Part shown: positions 38,265 through 48,531 of the stretch, piece after piece | How positions within the stretch are numbered: the first letter of the stretch is position 1 | How the letters are laid out: each line of letters opens with the position of its first letter | Origin: Solenopsis invicta | Lineage: Eukaryota > Arthropoda > Insecta > Hymenoptera > Formicidae | Direction: 5' to 3' | DNA: 64,000 nt | NCBI RefSeq assembly: GCF_016802725.1 | Contig: NC_052670.1 | Coordinates: 10,498,141 to 10,562,140, forward strand | Translations under genes and position numbers: made by a program | The notes under the pieces: generated by a model | Database searches by the model: none | What the model was told of the DNA's origin: nothing | The model's input: the letters and a program-made list of their open reading frames with translations, nothing else

Positions 38265-38495
38265 GTTAGTTCCCCGACGTTCAGGGTACATGAGATGAAG
38301 TGCGAATGATTTGAATGTTGGTCAAAGTGATCTTTTTTTTTTATACGGACAAATGTTTGGAGAATACAATTCGTTTCACATCGCTTCAGAATTCTCGAAA
38401 TGCCTCCCTTTGCTTCGCTTCTGGATCTCTTACGTGTAACTTTTTAATCGAGAAGAGTAAGTGACATAGTCCACTGACACGAGAAATGTACATTG

Positions 38496-38687
38496 CCCTA
38501 CAGCATAGCAAATGCCAAAACGTTGCAAAGTTCAGCAACATTGCAGCAACATATATAAAACGTTCGCTCCAAAATATTGATACGTAATGTTGCAGCAACA
38601 TTGCGGCAACATATATAATATTGCATTAACGTTGCTGCAATATTGCTAAAACATTGTAGCAATATTGTTATATTACGATCGTATGGG
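38496..38687. mobile_element. inverted-repeat element family C, copy 2, 192 bp
   Basis: The ends are CCCTACAGCATAGCAAATGC and, reverse-complemented, CCCATACGATCGTAATATAA. The body shares the ATTGATACGTAATGTTGCAG block and ACATATATAATATTGCATTA with the copy at 16997-17425. Lacking the inner MITE, it shows the family's uninterrupted form. It lies about 230 bp beyond the candidate donor, in the supposed first intron. Confidence 0.65.
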
Positions 38688-39614
38688 TGCTCGCTTCATT
38701 AATCGATGTGACACTTGTTCATCCGACGCGACATCCATGCGACGTCTCTTGGTTAAAGTGTGTTGCGTTGGTAATTTTCCACCGGTACAAGTGTTACACG
38801 CGATGAAATGGAAATAATCGTGTTAAGATTGCTTTCTCGAAGCGTAAAACATTTCTTTCGTGTAACTGAATTATTACAAGGTTTGATATATTTCTCTTGA
38901 TTTTTATGATCTTTTTAAGTATCGTAATTCACGTCGCTGCGATGAATGGTTAAGACTATTCAATTACTTTGGAATAATAATAATTATAAGCAATTGCAAT
39001 CTTAATGCGCACATAAATCGTGATCTTCGATTTAATTTTACGTAAATAAATCGCACTTCATGCAAGTGTAAGTGTTTCCGATAAAAAAGCAGTTTTCCTT
39101 TCACGCGTAATTATCTTTGCATAATTGAAATGGGCAAATACGTCTTCTACGCATTTCCAACTTTCTCCTTCCCATGAGTCATTGGTCGAGGAAACGTTAC
39201 GTTAGAGATAAGGTCAACAGTCAGGCATTCGCCTTATCCCTGATAATGATCTTTTCATATGGTGAGAAAAAAAGGAGTTTTTCTTGAAAATGTAAAAAAA
39301 AAACAGTTTTTTTTTCAAGGCAACATGTAGAATAGCAGCGCGAATAAACATCCTTCTCACGAAACGGTACACTTTCTTCGTTTTTCGCGAATTAACAGAG
39401 GGTATAGCGGCCCGATCTCGTAGGCCGGTCGTCGCGATCAGAATAGATCTATCGCCATGTAGCCGATTACCCAATGCTAACAATGTTGAAAGGGTTAAAC
39501 GACTTTGACGATGCGTAAGCGATTCGATCGCTACGCACGTTTGTGCGTGCGTGACGCGTCAGCGTTGATGAACGACCCGATCCGAGAGATACAACCCTAT
39601 TACGTCTCTATAAA

Positions 39615-39640
39615 GGCGAAGGCGAAGGCGAAGGCGAAGG
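39615..39640 (+). repeat. (GGCGAA)4 hexanucleotide repeat
   Basis: Four perfect hexamers, GGCGAAGGCGAAGGCGAAGG and on. In one frame it would encode Ala-Lys repeats, but no gene frame surrounds it. Confidence 0.9.
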
Positions 39641-40149
39641 CCTGGGCGGCGTGAAAGGAGCGCGACGTTGACGTTATTACATAGTTACGTACGGGATCGA
39701 GCGTCGGAAGTTTTCATCGATAAAAACTCGATTAATCACCGCGTACGCCGCGCGCCGCGACAAACGCCTCGGCCTCGCCAAACGACCCGGCCCCACGAAG
39801 AGAGGCCTCGCGAAAGAATGGAGAAACAAAGAGGGCGAGGGAACCACTTTGTTGCGCTGATCGGGGCAACAACGCGACGACGCACGAGAGTCCGGCATTC
39901 ACGTCCCGCTGATTTACGATCCGGCCGCGCGATTATTCGGGATTTCTTGCCCGCAATAAACGTCCGTCACGTCGCGGCGGCGGCAGCGGGTTTAATTTGA
40001 CTGCGTTTATAACAAGGTATCGCGCGTAATGGAGCACTAGCCCGCCGACAGGCTCCATTACAATCAGGACTTTCCTTCCGGGCCTGAGGGCAGGCTCGCC
40101 GCCTTAATTGGATTTTATTTGCTTAACCCTCGACTCACTCGCGCGGCTC

Positions 40150-40240
40150 GCAGACGTCCCCGTCGTCGTTGCCGACGACGATGACGACGACGACGGCGCG
40201 GCGGTGGCGGCGGCGGCGGCGGCGCCGCCGTCGGATTGAA
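40150..40240 (+). repeat. compound GAC/GAT/GGC triplet repeat
   Basis: GACGACGATGACGACGACGA followed by GGCGGTGGCGGCGGCGGCGG and a palindromic GCGCCGCC end. It lies in a CpG island, so an unstable-repeat or coding poly-Asp/poly-Gly origin can be imagined. No enclosing long frame supports coding. Confidence 0.85.
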
Positions 40241-41573
40241 CGACTACGACTTACCGACGTAGCCTCCAGGAGAAGTCTCATTCTCTCTTTCTCTCTTTCC
40301 TCCGACTTCTCATTTGCATATAAATAATCATAATGACCCGACTGACACAGTCAGCGGTACGTCGGAATAATAGCGTTGTAACAGCGCGATCGAGCGAGGC
40401 GGTTTGAATCGGTCTGTAAACGATTAAGTACGATTAAACTCAATTTTCATGAACGCGTACTTGATTAGAAATGCGATTGATATGAAGGTTTTAAAGTTTA
40501 CCGCTTCCCATTGCTTATGAAAACGTACAAATACGTGACTGATGATGACAAATGGGCTTAAAGGGCCCTTTCTGGGTGGGCTACGCGTAAAGAAATCTCA
40601 ACATTAGTTGTACCTCGTGCCATTACGTCACCGTCTTTGATTTAATCACTTAACTGCATTCCAGAGTCGGAATGGACAAATAACCTTGAGCAATCTCTCC
40701 GTTTCTTGCATATAGGATAAAATTGGTTAAATTACAAATTTTGCGTTCAATTTTTCAATCCGTAAAACGAATGGAGTAATTCAGTAGCTTCGTGCAATTG
40801 AGCGCGCTCGATCGCGTACGATGGTAGCTACATTTCCCGGAATCAGCCTTCGTCAGAAATAAATTTTCCGCGAGGTGCATCTCACGTCAGCGTTCGACGG
40901 ACGACGTTTCATTACGAGGGAGTAATTAGAGAATTGTGCCGAACGCTGGCGCGCGGAACGCGCTCGCCGCGACTTAATTAATTTCGCGGCAGAAATGAGG
41001 AACAATTTGCGATTATGCTGCACGCCGCGCGTATACGTGATGTTTAATCACGTACGGATAATTAAACAATTATTCGTAACCTTAGATGGTAATCGGCGCA
41101 ACTTAATTACGCATGAGGAGGCGGTATATCGCGCCCGTACGCTACACGGCTATACGAGATCATGGCATGCGAATACAAGATTTAATCGAGAGGAAATAAT
41201 CACAAAATTACCTTCCGCAACAGTGAATTTAGGACGAGTATTCAATACGGCGTAATTGCTTTTGTACAAGTAATTCTTTGGATCCCGCATTGCCGTACAC
41301 GTATCACGGGCTACTTTGCAATTTAGATGAATATTATTTGTTAAAGAACTACGCGAACATAACGGCCTGATTAGATCTCGAACTGCATTTGTCTAAACCT
41401 AAACTCTCCATGCTATATTTCTTCACGTAAAGCCTAATGAGAGGATATTTGTATTTTTAATGTGGTACGTGGGTGGGTAAATGTATAGCAGGTATATTAC
41501 GAACCCTTTATTGTTGTATAACGAGCATTTACGAACTTTGTTTGCTTTTAGCGCTTCGCAATCTCTATTTATA

Positions 41574-41756
41574 CTGAAAAAAAATTTTTATGTGCTCAAG
41601 CAAATATACTTATTTCAACGCTACTTTATTGATTAAAAAAAAATATTTCCCAAGCTTAAAGAGAAATTATTTTATACTAGTTAGTATTTATTTAAATCAA
41701 AGAAATCGTGCTAATTAAGATATTTACTTAGACATAAAAAATTTCTTTTTCCAGTG
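41574..41756. mobile_element. TA-flanked MITE (mariner-like), about 183 bp
   Basis: TA at 41572-41573 and 41757-41758. The ends are CTGAAAAAAAATTTTTATGT on the left and CACTGGAAAAAGAAATTTTT in reverse complement on the right. Arms match for about 70 bp, including AAGCAAATAT / AAGTAAATAT and a shared AAATAATTTCTCTTTAAGC-like inner segment. It is similar in ends and layout to 3268-3448, so probably the same family. Non-coding. Confidence 0.7.
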
Positions 41757-42830
41757 TAGTATGTACACCGATCGTTTTCTTCTTCGCCGATCGGTCTGAT
41801 ACGAAAACATTCTAACTTGCAGACAAGCAGCATTTCTCGTTTTATTGTTTTCCGTAATTTAATTAACGGTTTATCAACAATTTTATCCGCCGTTGAGAGA
41901 AAGAGAGAGTACCAATTATTTCTTCCCGATGCAACATTTAATTGAAAAATCTCAACAAACACGCGCATGCGAATCGCTTAGTTACTCACGAAGAATCGCA
42001 ACAAAGCTGCCGACGGCGGTCAATCTACGAGCTAACTCATCTTTTACCGTCGGCAACAGAGTAGAAAATTGCGGATCCATATAAGTAACGATGTAAATAA
42101 CGATATAATCACGTACAGCCAGAAGTATCACTTTTCCGGCGCTACATTCGTCGATTCTACAACAAAGGCCAAGCCGCGAGTGTGCATAACAGTAGCTGTA
42201 GATGATAAGAGATAAAATGCAGTTATAACAATGGCATGAAAATAACAAGCGCATAAGCAGCAGAGAACTAAACTACATTCCGCTAATAAATCTCAGTCCT
42301 TTCGACGTTACTTTCCCTCCTAACACGTTATCGCTCTTACAAGCCCTGCGTTTCGTCCGGTCCCTCCAACGCGTTGCAAAAAAAGCAGCGTATTAGTTGC
42401 GATGGTAAAGTAATCGCGCGTCTTGCATGGTTAACTCGCGTTCGCCTTGATGACTTCTCGTCGCGCTGCGAATCACCGGCTAACGACAGTAAGCGCGGTA
42501 ATTGCGCGGCCGAAGTCGTGTTCCTCTACGACAAATAGGATCGACGTAGAGACGCGAGCTAGGTGCGGAAGGGCAGGTGGAAGACGGAGACGACACTTAA
42601 TTGCAACTCAATAAGCGCTAATGACAGCGAGCGCCAATTACTCGGGGGGACGGATGTCCAGGCCAGACGATAAAGAGAACACGGGAACGCTCTTTTTCTC
42701 GCCGTAGGAAAAATCCGATTGCGACGATCGGTCGGTATAAATCTTTCGGTAAATCGATCGAATATCAATATTCTTTTCAAGAATCTTAATTCTAAAATAT
42801 AACGAGGCGTACGTACTACAAGATTCATAT
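41757..42830. other. non-coding stretch
   Basis: Mixed composition with a GC-moderate block at 42300-42740; frames under 90 codons on both strands, none recognisable. Confidence 0.55.
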
Positions 42831-43021
42831 CACGGAAAGGACAATTTTGCTGAAATATGTGTAGATCTGAAAATAATTACGTTGAATCATTAAAAAATTT
42901 ATATTGGACGTTTAAGTTGGTTGCTAGAATGTCAAAATATTTTGCGACAGTATCATCATGCTTGAATGTCTTACATAATTATTTTAATAGTCCAGCATAA
43001 AAATATTTTCCGATCTGTATA

Positions 43022-43472
43022 TTGAGAGAAAAAATTCCCAAACTAATAAATATTTATTCGAATAGTACTAATGAAATATTCACTTACGGTATATAAATAT
43101 TTACTCTATAAAAAATAATATTTATTATAAATTAAATTAGTTGTTCGTGTACACTCTTAAAAATAGGCAGCAAAATTTAATGTAATGTAATGCAGGCAAA
43201 TTTTAAACGGTTACATTAAAAATGTTTAATGTACGTTTAATGTAAATTTAATGCTGTCAACAGTGCAAAAGTGTAAATTTTATGCACATGCTTTTCAGTT
43301 ATAGATACATTAAATTTAATGTACATTAAGTTTAATGTGTAAGTTAAAAACAGATTAAATTTCATGACATTTTTAACAGTGTACTAAATAAATATATATT
43401 TACATTTAGTAAATATTTCATCAGTACTGTTTAGATAAATATTTATTAAAATTTAGTAATTCTTCCCTTCAG
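43022..43472. mobile_element. middle nested MITE, about 451 bp including its own insertion
   Basis: It is flanked by TA (43020-43021 and 43473-43474). The ends are TTGAGAGAAAAAATTCCCAA and, reverse-complemented, CTGAAGGGAAGAATTACTAA. Arms match for about 75 bp through ATAAATATTTAT and AGTACTRATGAAATATT. The centre is interrupted by the innermost MITE. Ends resemble those of 3268-3448 and 41574-41756. Confidence 0.65.
43152..43381 (-). mobile_element. innermost MITE, family A (CACTGTTAAAAAT ends), 230 bp
   Basis: TA on both sides (43150-43151, 43382-43383). The right end, reverse-complemented, starts CACTGTTAAAAATGTCATGA and the left end starts CACTCTTAAAAATAGGCAGC. The body has repeated TTTAATGTACATTAA motifs. 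It is in reverse orientation to the other family members at 48131-48349, 48352-48531 and 58339-58547. Non-coding. Confidence 0.8.
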
Positions 43473-43531
43473 TATATCTAGCTAAATTTTTAAATACTAC
43501 AATAAAATTGTTCTTTCCGTGTAGTAATATA

Positions 43532-43749
43532 CCGTTGTTAAGTTGACTAAATTTTTCAACTTGATTAAATTTCTTCAATTCAAGTATTTATATATTTAAG
43601 TTAAATATATGTAGTTAAGTTAAATATATAAGTTAAATATATTGCTTAAACTAAAGTTCAAGTATTTTATGTATTTAAGTAAAATACATAAATATCTTTG
43701 AATTAAAACAATTTAATCGAGTTGAAAAGTTTAATCAAATTAACGACCT
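43532..43749. repeat. AT-rich foldback element, about 218 bp
   Basis: Left arm (GTTGTTAAGTTGACTAAATT, TTTCAACTTGATTAAAT, TTCAATTCAAG) pairs with the right arm in reverse complement (GGTCGTTAATTTGATTAAAC, TTTTCAACTCGATTAAAT). Arms are about 65 bp. The centre has AAGTTAAATATAT repeats. It lies 10 bp beyond the nested complex, and is possibly another MITE. Confidence 0.6.
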
Positions 43750-45430
43750 TTTTTCTCATTGTCAGCGTAAAAACAATACACATAATACACGGACAAAAAT
43801 TTTTGATAAAATTATTATTTTTCGATTAATATTTTTAAACTAATTACTTCTGTACTGCACGTTTATAGCAAATTGTAAAAGTAATTTCGACTTCTGATTC
43901 TTTCGCTTCTTCTCGAGAGCTCTAAAAGAGGCTCGTCTGAGAATACAAACGCGCGGTGTTTCGTGGCGCTAGGGCTTCTGCGCGAGGATTAACATTGCAA
44001 ATAAGAGGACCGATAAAGTCGGAGCGGCAGAGAGTGGTCCACCGAGCGTTCGGTGAGGATCGAGGAGGAATAATTGGGCTGCGGCTTTTTTCGCGGGATC
44101 AGCTCCTCGCCCTTCGGTGAGATTATGAGTAATGCGTTCTTCGCCACGTCCTCCGCGCCGGAGTCGTGCCTTCTTTCTTCCCTCTTCGCGCGAGCCATCT
44201 CGCCCCGTCCTTGTTCGCCGCTCGGTCCTTCCTGCACGCTGATAGAAGACCGGCTCTCCCTCTCCGCTCTCGATCGTCCCATTAGCGTAATGGCTCTCGC
44301 GGTATAGTCTTCGCATTTAACCTACCCGAATTCTCGTCCGAAGTTTCTCGTCACAGATACATTATTCGAAGCGTCCTCGCGTGCTCTTATTTGTACAACT
44401 GGCGTCCAGGCATTTGTTATTTCGTTATTTGCGTGCGTTCATACTTTTTTTTTGCGGTATTCATAGCTTGCTTTGTATTTCTTATGCAGTTTTACTCCAT
44501 GACAATAAATATTACTCGATTTGATTGATCTTTAAACACGATTGCACAATTCCTACTAAAATTTTTCATGTAGGATTTATTACGTTAAATCTGATTAAAT
44601 GGAATCTCTAAACATTTTTGACTCGCACAAAAAAAAATTGGCGTCCTCGTACGACCGCCACGATTTTTGATAAATATGATGAAACTTTCCGCTTTTCAAA
44701 TATAAATAGAAAGCAATTACACGATTTGATCTCGAATTTCAATACATTGCGTGTCCTCGTATATTATTTCTATCAATGCGATGAAATCAGAATAAGTTCC
44801 GCTGTTTAGAACACGATCGAAAGTGCGCAGCAATTTCGAGCAAATCTCATCTAAATTAGTTTTTAATTGAGATAATTAAAGCGCCGAACACATGTTGCTG
44901 ACATAACGAGCATATTACAATGAGAATGATTACATAACACGTATGGCGTAATGCATCACGCTTCAGCCTTTAATATTAATCTTCTTGTCTCATCGCAATA
45001 TACCTATATAGATTGAAGACTTACAACAAAAGACTTCGTTAGGTAATCAGAAAATAAAAATGTAAGATTCTGACGGCTATAAACAAATTAGTGGGAACTG
45101 CTAATGGAGATATAATACAATTGACATAAGATTCAAACTTGTTTTTGAATGGAAAATTATATTTAATATAATACGTTTTTGCTTTTAAGAAGTTTCGTTC
45201 GAATAAAGCAATTTATTAAAAATGTTTACCGTAAAAAAATAAAATTGTTTTTCATGGGGCACAATATTCATTCAATATACCACGATTCTCTCTGAGGTAT
45301 TATGTTCAAAAGAAGAAAGATTATTTTATCATGGAATATATACGAATGAGAAAGCCATATTCCTATGTATACTGCAGAGATTAAGTAAAATTTAATATGA
45401 CATATTTAAGATGACGAAAAAATTATACAT
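43750..45430. other. non-coding stretch
   Basis: A GC-rich islet (43900-44330) is open on both strands (115 codons -) without a domain; the rest is AT-rich. No gene seen. Confidence 0.55.
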
Positions 45431-45454
45431 CTCTCTCTCTCTCTCTCTCTCTCT
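45431..45454 (+). repeat. (CT)12 microsatellite
   Basis: Pure CT tract at the border of AT-rich and GC-moderate DNA. Confidence 0.95.
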
Positions 45455-46770
45455 TTTGAAAATGCAATTCGTGAGTACGCGTGAGACAAAATGATCGAGT
45501 TTTCTCCTCTTCATTCGAAAGTCGAGAGAGTCAGCGCGAAAATTCGCGCTACTTCTACGAATGACTGTACCGCTTAGCCGTAGTGCTTGGTATAAGTTCT
45601 GATAGGGAGGGCAGGTTTTAATAAGAGAAGGATTGAGAGCTCGGCCGTGCCTGCACTACCACGAACCGGTGGGCACTGTCCCTCTCGCGAGACGCCGAGA
45701 TAGCAACAATAAATAACTTGTCTCCGCGCCGGCTAAAAGCATCCTACCGATCCTCCTGATGACCGCCGCGGCATCTCGCTTTAAACCAACGACAATGAAT
45801 TCTCGATGCATTTCGAATGCCAGTCATAGGCGCTACGATCCGAGGGATGCACTTGCAACCCTGTGTTCAAGGGAGTGAAAATTTCAGCTGTCTGGTCTTC
45901 AGATAAATAAATATTTTTAATCATGTTTTTAATATTAATCAAATCATTTCTTTACTTAAATTTTAATTAATTAAATAACATATTTACTTATTAAATTATT
46001 TAATAAATTATTATTAATAAAACTTTCAGTAATTACACAAAATGCAATTTTAATTGCATACAGCTTTCTCTACATATAATAAACTAATTAAAAAGAATTT
46101 TTTTCTTATATAAGTCATAAGTGTTTTTAACATGCTATAATAAATAAAGTGTAAGTGTACACGACGCAACGTTCCAGCAAAAATCAGAACGTAAAGTGTT
46201 CGTGAAACTGTCTCTTATAAGTGTACTCAATTAATATTGAAAGTAATTTATAGATAGTAGATATGCTCAACGTCAATACTTTGTCAGTTATAAAATATCA
46301 CACAAGCATTCTTATCAATAACTGACGTCTGCATCTTATCCGGCGAATGACGTCTCGAACACGCGCGATCGGATCGTTCGCGCTCATCGACCTCGACTTT
46401 GATATTTTCGCCGTCGCGCGAGAAACACTCCCGTGCGGCCTTGGCCAGCACGTTACGCCCGGTAATTTTAATAATTCACGTCCTTCGCGACATTGCCTCC
46501 GTCGACGCACGCGCTTGACGCGATTTAGCGAGGCACATTTCTCGCGTGGAACTCGATTTTCGCGATGTATCTCGGTGTCGATGCGAAAGTTTCCCTTCAA
46601 CGAATGAATTCCCGTAGATGCAGACATATGGAGATTCCCGTGATTGCATCCAATCATGTACGCACGTAAAACATATCAGTATAAAATTGCCTTGTAAAAA
46701 AAAAGATAAAAAAGGCATCAAATATGTGTGTGTGTACGTGTGCACTTTTCATCTTTTTTTTAAACCCAGC
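45455..46770. other. non-coding stretch
   Basis: GC-moderate to 45.9 kb, AT-rich to 46.3 kb, then a CpG-rich islet (46330-46610) with a 119-codon frame on - and an 86-codon frame on +, neither recognisable. Confidence 0.5.
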
Positions 46771-47045
46771 GGTAGTATCTCGAATTTTTTTTTACAAAAC
46801 GCAAGTGGTACTAACTTTGTATTCTCATTAAAAAGTCTTATTTCAACCTAAATGGTATTATCTAAATCCTAAAAGAAATAATATCACTAAATTGTGTAAT
46901 CTAATTCAACCTAAGCGATCTGTATATTTTTTCGCAAAATGTATGACGTCTCTTAATTGCGTCAATTACAAAGAGAATATATTGTCTTTTAAAATGTATA
47001 ACTATTGCATTTTTAACAAATAAAAGTAGTATCTTTGTATAACAA

Positions 47046-47083
<38 letters not shown>

Positions 47084-47245
47084 TATTACTTTTAATAAAT
47101 AACATTGAAATGGTATAGTATCTTTATTTTTTTTTTAACGAAACACAAGTGTGGTATCTTCAATTCTTTTGCAACAAAACTCAAGTGATACTATCTTTAT
47201 GTTCTCATTCAAAAGTCTTCCCATTCAAACTCAAGTTAAATGTAT
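46771..47245 (+). repeat. degenerate 37-39 bp repeat split by a (TAA)12 tract
   Basis: Units of the form TRGTATCTTYRATTYTTTTT then ACAAAACNCAAGTG recur at about 46771, 47111 and 47150. Partial units (GGTACTAACTTTGTATTCTC and GATACTATCTTTATGTTCTC) occur at about 46807 and 47187, and shorter traces at 46851 and 47022. Both flanks of the (TAA)n tract thus carry the same units, including a shared CATTMAAAAGTCTT segment. It reads as a decayed minisatellite. Confidence 0.65.
47046..47081 (+). repeat. (TAA)12 microsatellite
   Basis: Pure trinucleotide tract lying inside the degenerate repeat region. Confidence 0.95.
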
Positions 47246-48130
47246 TTAATTTAAAAATAATGTTTTCGTTGAAATCGCAATGCATCAGCGATTATCGACT
47301 ATCAAAGCGTTTTGTTTTTCTAAATTCTAAATAAAAGAACGAACGTTCCCTCGATGAATTTGGAACTCGCGTTCGCTACCTCGTCCGCTTGTCATTAAGC
47401 GGACATCCGCGTTGAATTTATTCCCGCCGCCGCGGGTATTCCCCATGCGGTCGCCTCGTGTGTGCGTGCAATTACGCGAGGCTGCCCGCACCGCGCATCA
47501 TCGTCACTCGTAATCGCAGGGGATAAGCGGTAATGAGCGATTATGAGCGGTCTCGCTATTGACGAGGCGCAACGCAGCAGTTGATTTCCGCGCGCCGCGC
47601 CGCGCCGCGCCACCGTGCCGCATACACTCACTCTCCGCGCGATCCGCATCACAATTTGTACATCTCGCGCGATACACGTTACCGTTTCACGATCTGCAAA
47701 ACTCGCAGCCTTCGTGCCAATACGCGTCGGTGTAAGGTGCGCATTATCGGCTGGAACTGTTGCGGAAATCGCCCCGCTTTCCCCGCGCCGCGCCGCGTCC
47801 ATCGTAACGAATATCGGAGGAAATTGTTCACAGGTAAAAAAGTGGGGTGAAGTTTAGTTCTCCTCGTGTGATTCTGCGCATGTGAGTTGGAACTTGAGCA
47901 CGATATTGCATACTGCTATGTGCAATAAGTAGCTACGGATACAGATAAATAGCTTTTCAAATGCCTATAAGATTGCGCGCTTGCATTCGTGCATTAAGAT
48001 TTTTGTTGCGCTGCTTCTTCTTACACGTGCGTAAATTCTTTGATCCGCGTATGTTGGACAAAAGAACGAAAATATCTGATAAAACTTGAGAATCGAAGTG
48101 GATTAAAAGATGAATTTAAAATTGGTACTA
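47246..48130. other. CpG-rich islet, non-coding
   Basis: The 47340-47830 block is CpG-dense, with GCGCCGCGCCGCGCC near 47590. It is open on both strands (135 codons - at 47395-47802) with no domain; likely stop-poor chance frames. Confidence 0.5.
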
Positions 48131-48349
48131 AACTGTTTAAAATGTTAATGAAATTCAATGTATTTTCAAGTTACACGTTAAATTTAATGTCCATTAAATT
48201 TAATGTAGCTGCATGTGCATGAAATTTAGTGCACTTTTGACAACATTAAATTTACGTTAAATGTACATTAAACGTTTTTAATGTATGTACCTGTTTGAAA
48301 CTTGCTTCCGTTACGTTACATTAAATTCTACTGCCGACTTTTAACAGTG
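48131..48349 (+). mobile_element. MITE family A, copy in direct tandem (first)
   Basis: TA at 48129-48130; starts AACTGTTTAAAATGTTAATG and ends TTTTAACAGTG, followed by TA (48350-48351). Inner motifs are TTAAATTTAATG and CTTGCTTCCGTTACGTTACA. Slightly decayed left end. The TA on its right is shared with the next copy. Confidence 0.75.
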
Positions 48350-48351
48350 TA

Positions 48352-48531
48352 CACTGTTAAAATGTCATGAAATTTAATGTATTTTTAAGATACACAAGTG
48401 CATTAAATTTAATGTATCTATTACTGAAAAGTATGTGAAAAGTGCACGTTTGATAACATTAAACTTTTTTAATGTAACTGCTTGAAATTTGCTTCCGTTA
48501 CATTAAATTTTGCTGCGTATTTTTAACAGTG
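48352..48531 (+). mobile_element. MITE family A, copy in direct tandem (second), 180 bp
   Basis: It starts CACTGTTAAAATGTCATGAA directly after the shared TA and ends TATTTTTAACAGTG followed by TA (48532-48533). Shares TTTGCTTCCGTTACATTAAA with its neighbour and is about 40 bp shorter in the centre, so it is not a simple exact duplication. Confidence 0.8.

Larger units (their letters stand above)
38688..41573. other. non-coding stretch with CpG island
   Basis: AT-rich to 39.2 kb, then CpG-rich from about 39.4 to 41.2 kb. The island holds (GGCGAA)4 at 39615-39640 and GAC/GGC triplet repeats at 40150-40240. A stop-poor + frame (39668-40000) has no domain. AATTAA-type motifs are frequent at 40920-41240. 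No exon is supported. Confidence 0.5.
42831..43521. mobile_element. foldback MITE family B, copy 2, carrying two nested insertions
   Basis: The left end, CACGGAAAGGACAATTTTGC, is complementary to the right end (reverse complement CACGGAAAGAACAATTTTAT), with TA at 43522-43523 and TAT before the left end. The body follows 12750-12997 through GCATCATGCTTGAA-like and TTTTCCGATCTGTATA, then breaks at about 43021. It resumes at about 43475 with TATCTAGCTAAATTTTTAAA, matching the uninterrupted copy's TATCCAGCTAAATAC. Without the insertions it would be about 238 bp. Confidence 0.75.

Noticed and set aside
37364..38291. Minus-strand frames of 203 and 216 codons
   Set aside because: They overlap each other and the plus frame, have low-complexity Arg-rich content and no recognisable motif.
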